Source: Acholeplasmatales bacterium
GTDB lineage: Bacteria > Bacillota_I > Bacilli_A > Acholeplasmatales > Anaeroplasmataceae
Assembly (NCBI GenBank): GCA_024681175.1
Contig: JAILBI010000245.1
Location: 1 to 5,831 of the forward strand
Direction of reading: 5' to 3'
Length of the DNA stretch: 5,831 nt
Shown here: positions 5,386 to 5,831 of the stretch, one piece after another
How the letters are laid out: each line of letters opens with the position of its first letter
Numbering within the stretch: the stretch's first letter is position 1
Made by a program: the position numbers and the translations under genes
Notes under the pieces: model-generated
The model's database searches: none
Told to the model about the DNA's origin: nothing
The model's input: the letters and a program-made list of their open reading frames with translations, nothing else

Positions 5386-5831
5386 AAACTTCTGCAATAA
5401 TATTAATGGCTGGTTCTGGAACTAGAATGAAAATGAATGAAATGAAATGCTTTTTAAAATTAAAAGATAAAATGGTATTTCAATATTCATTAAATACATT
5501 TTATCCTTTAGTAGATGAAATAATTTTAGTTATCAGAAATGAAGATGAAATATTAATTAAGCCTTATCTTGATAATAAAATTAAATATGTCTTTGGTGGT
5601 AAAGAAAGACAAGATAGTGTTTATAATGCATTAAAAATATGTTCTGGTGATTATATATTAATTCATGATGCTGCACGTCCTTTAATATCTAAAGATGTAA
5701 TTAATGAAATATTAGAAAATAAAAAAGATAATGAAGCTATATTAACATATCTTCCTTCTAAAAATTCAATAAGAATTAAAGATAATGATAAATTAATTAA
5801 TGTTAAAAGAGATAATGTATTAGATGTTACT
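5382..5831 (+). CDS. ispD: 2-C-methyl-D-erythritol 4-phosphate cytidylyltransferase IspD (3' end outside window)
   Basis: Third step of the non-mevalonate (MEP) isoprenoid pathway: joins CTP and MEP to give CDP-ME plus pyrophosphate. 150 residues are visible of a normal ~225-235. The N-terminal nucleotide-binding loop reads ILMAGSGTRM (6-15), with a Lys at 21 in the place of the conserved PKQF lysine. FGGKERQDSVYNAL (68-81) and IHDAARPL (91-98) are IspD signatures; related TarI proteins more often have HDAVRP, so IspD is preferred. The GTG start overlaps the stop of the previous gene by 4 nt and has no clear SD, suggesting coupling. The next ATG (5406) falls inside the CTP loop and would destroy it. 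The first part of the loop reads MAG instead of the common AAG. Confidence 0.93.
   Translation, partial: MKTSAIILMAGSGTRMKMNEMKCFLKLKDKMVFQYSLNTFYPLVDEIILVIRNEDEILIKPYLDNKIKYVFGGKERQDSVYNALKICSGDYILIHDAARPLISKDVINEILENKKDNEAILTYLPSKNSIRIKDNDKLINVKRDNVLDVT

Noticed and set aside
5382..5831. TarI (ribitol-5-phosphate cytidylyltransferase) instead of IspD
   Set aside because: The HDAARPL and GGxxRQxSVxNAL motifs fit IspD better. The C-terminal part that would settle it is outside the window.

Overview
The window looks like the chromosome of a low-GC Gram-positive bacterium (Bacillota/Mycoplasmatota type). The protein genes are very AT-rich. The 5S-tRNA array follows the gene order of the Bacillus subtilis trnB cluster, and all eleven tRNA genes encode their 3' CCA. 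A CdaA-type diadenylate cyclase and an IspD point the same way. Tryptophan is always TGG inside the genes and TGA closes two of them, so the standard bacterial code fits better than the mycoplasma code. An uncultured gut Bacilli/RF39-like lineage is a guess; the sequence does not name the organism.

Layout, all on the + strand. (1) Positions 1-1226: the end of an rRNA operon (5S rRNA with a flanking processing stem), then eleven tightly packed tRNAs in the order Val, Thr, Lys, Leu, Ala, Met, Ile2, Ser, fMet, Asp, Phe, closed by a perfect-stem intrinsic terminator. (2) Positions 1238-2221: a self-contained single-gene unit with its own -10 box, strong Shine-Dalgarno and terminator. It encodes a dCTP-deaminase-fold protein that has lost the catalytic residues and carries two C-terminal membrane helices. 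(3) From about 2265 to the window end: an operon of at least five overlapping genes: cdaA (c-di-AMP synthase), an unrecognised 59-residue membrane protein, a 3-TM protein with PAS-like regions and a degenerate GGDEF domain, 5-formyltetrahydrofolate cyclo-ligase, and the start of ispD, which runs off the window.

How the parts may work together: genes in the last operon overlap by 14, 4, 1 and 4 bases, so translation is probably coupled. CdaA makes c-di-AMP at the membrane. The usual partners cdaR and glmM are absent. In their place are a micro membrane protein and a membrane PAS/degenerate-GGDEF protein that resembles the sensory half of the c-di-AMP phosphodiesterase GdpP without its DHH/DHHA1 part. 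These two are candidate CdaA regulators (inference). The Dcd-like 2-TM gene between the tRNA array and this operon is the best candidate for an undescribed function, possibly a nucleotide-binding membrane effector (inference).
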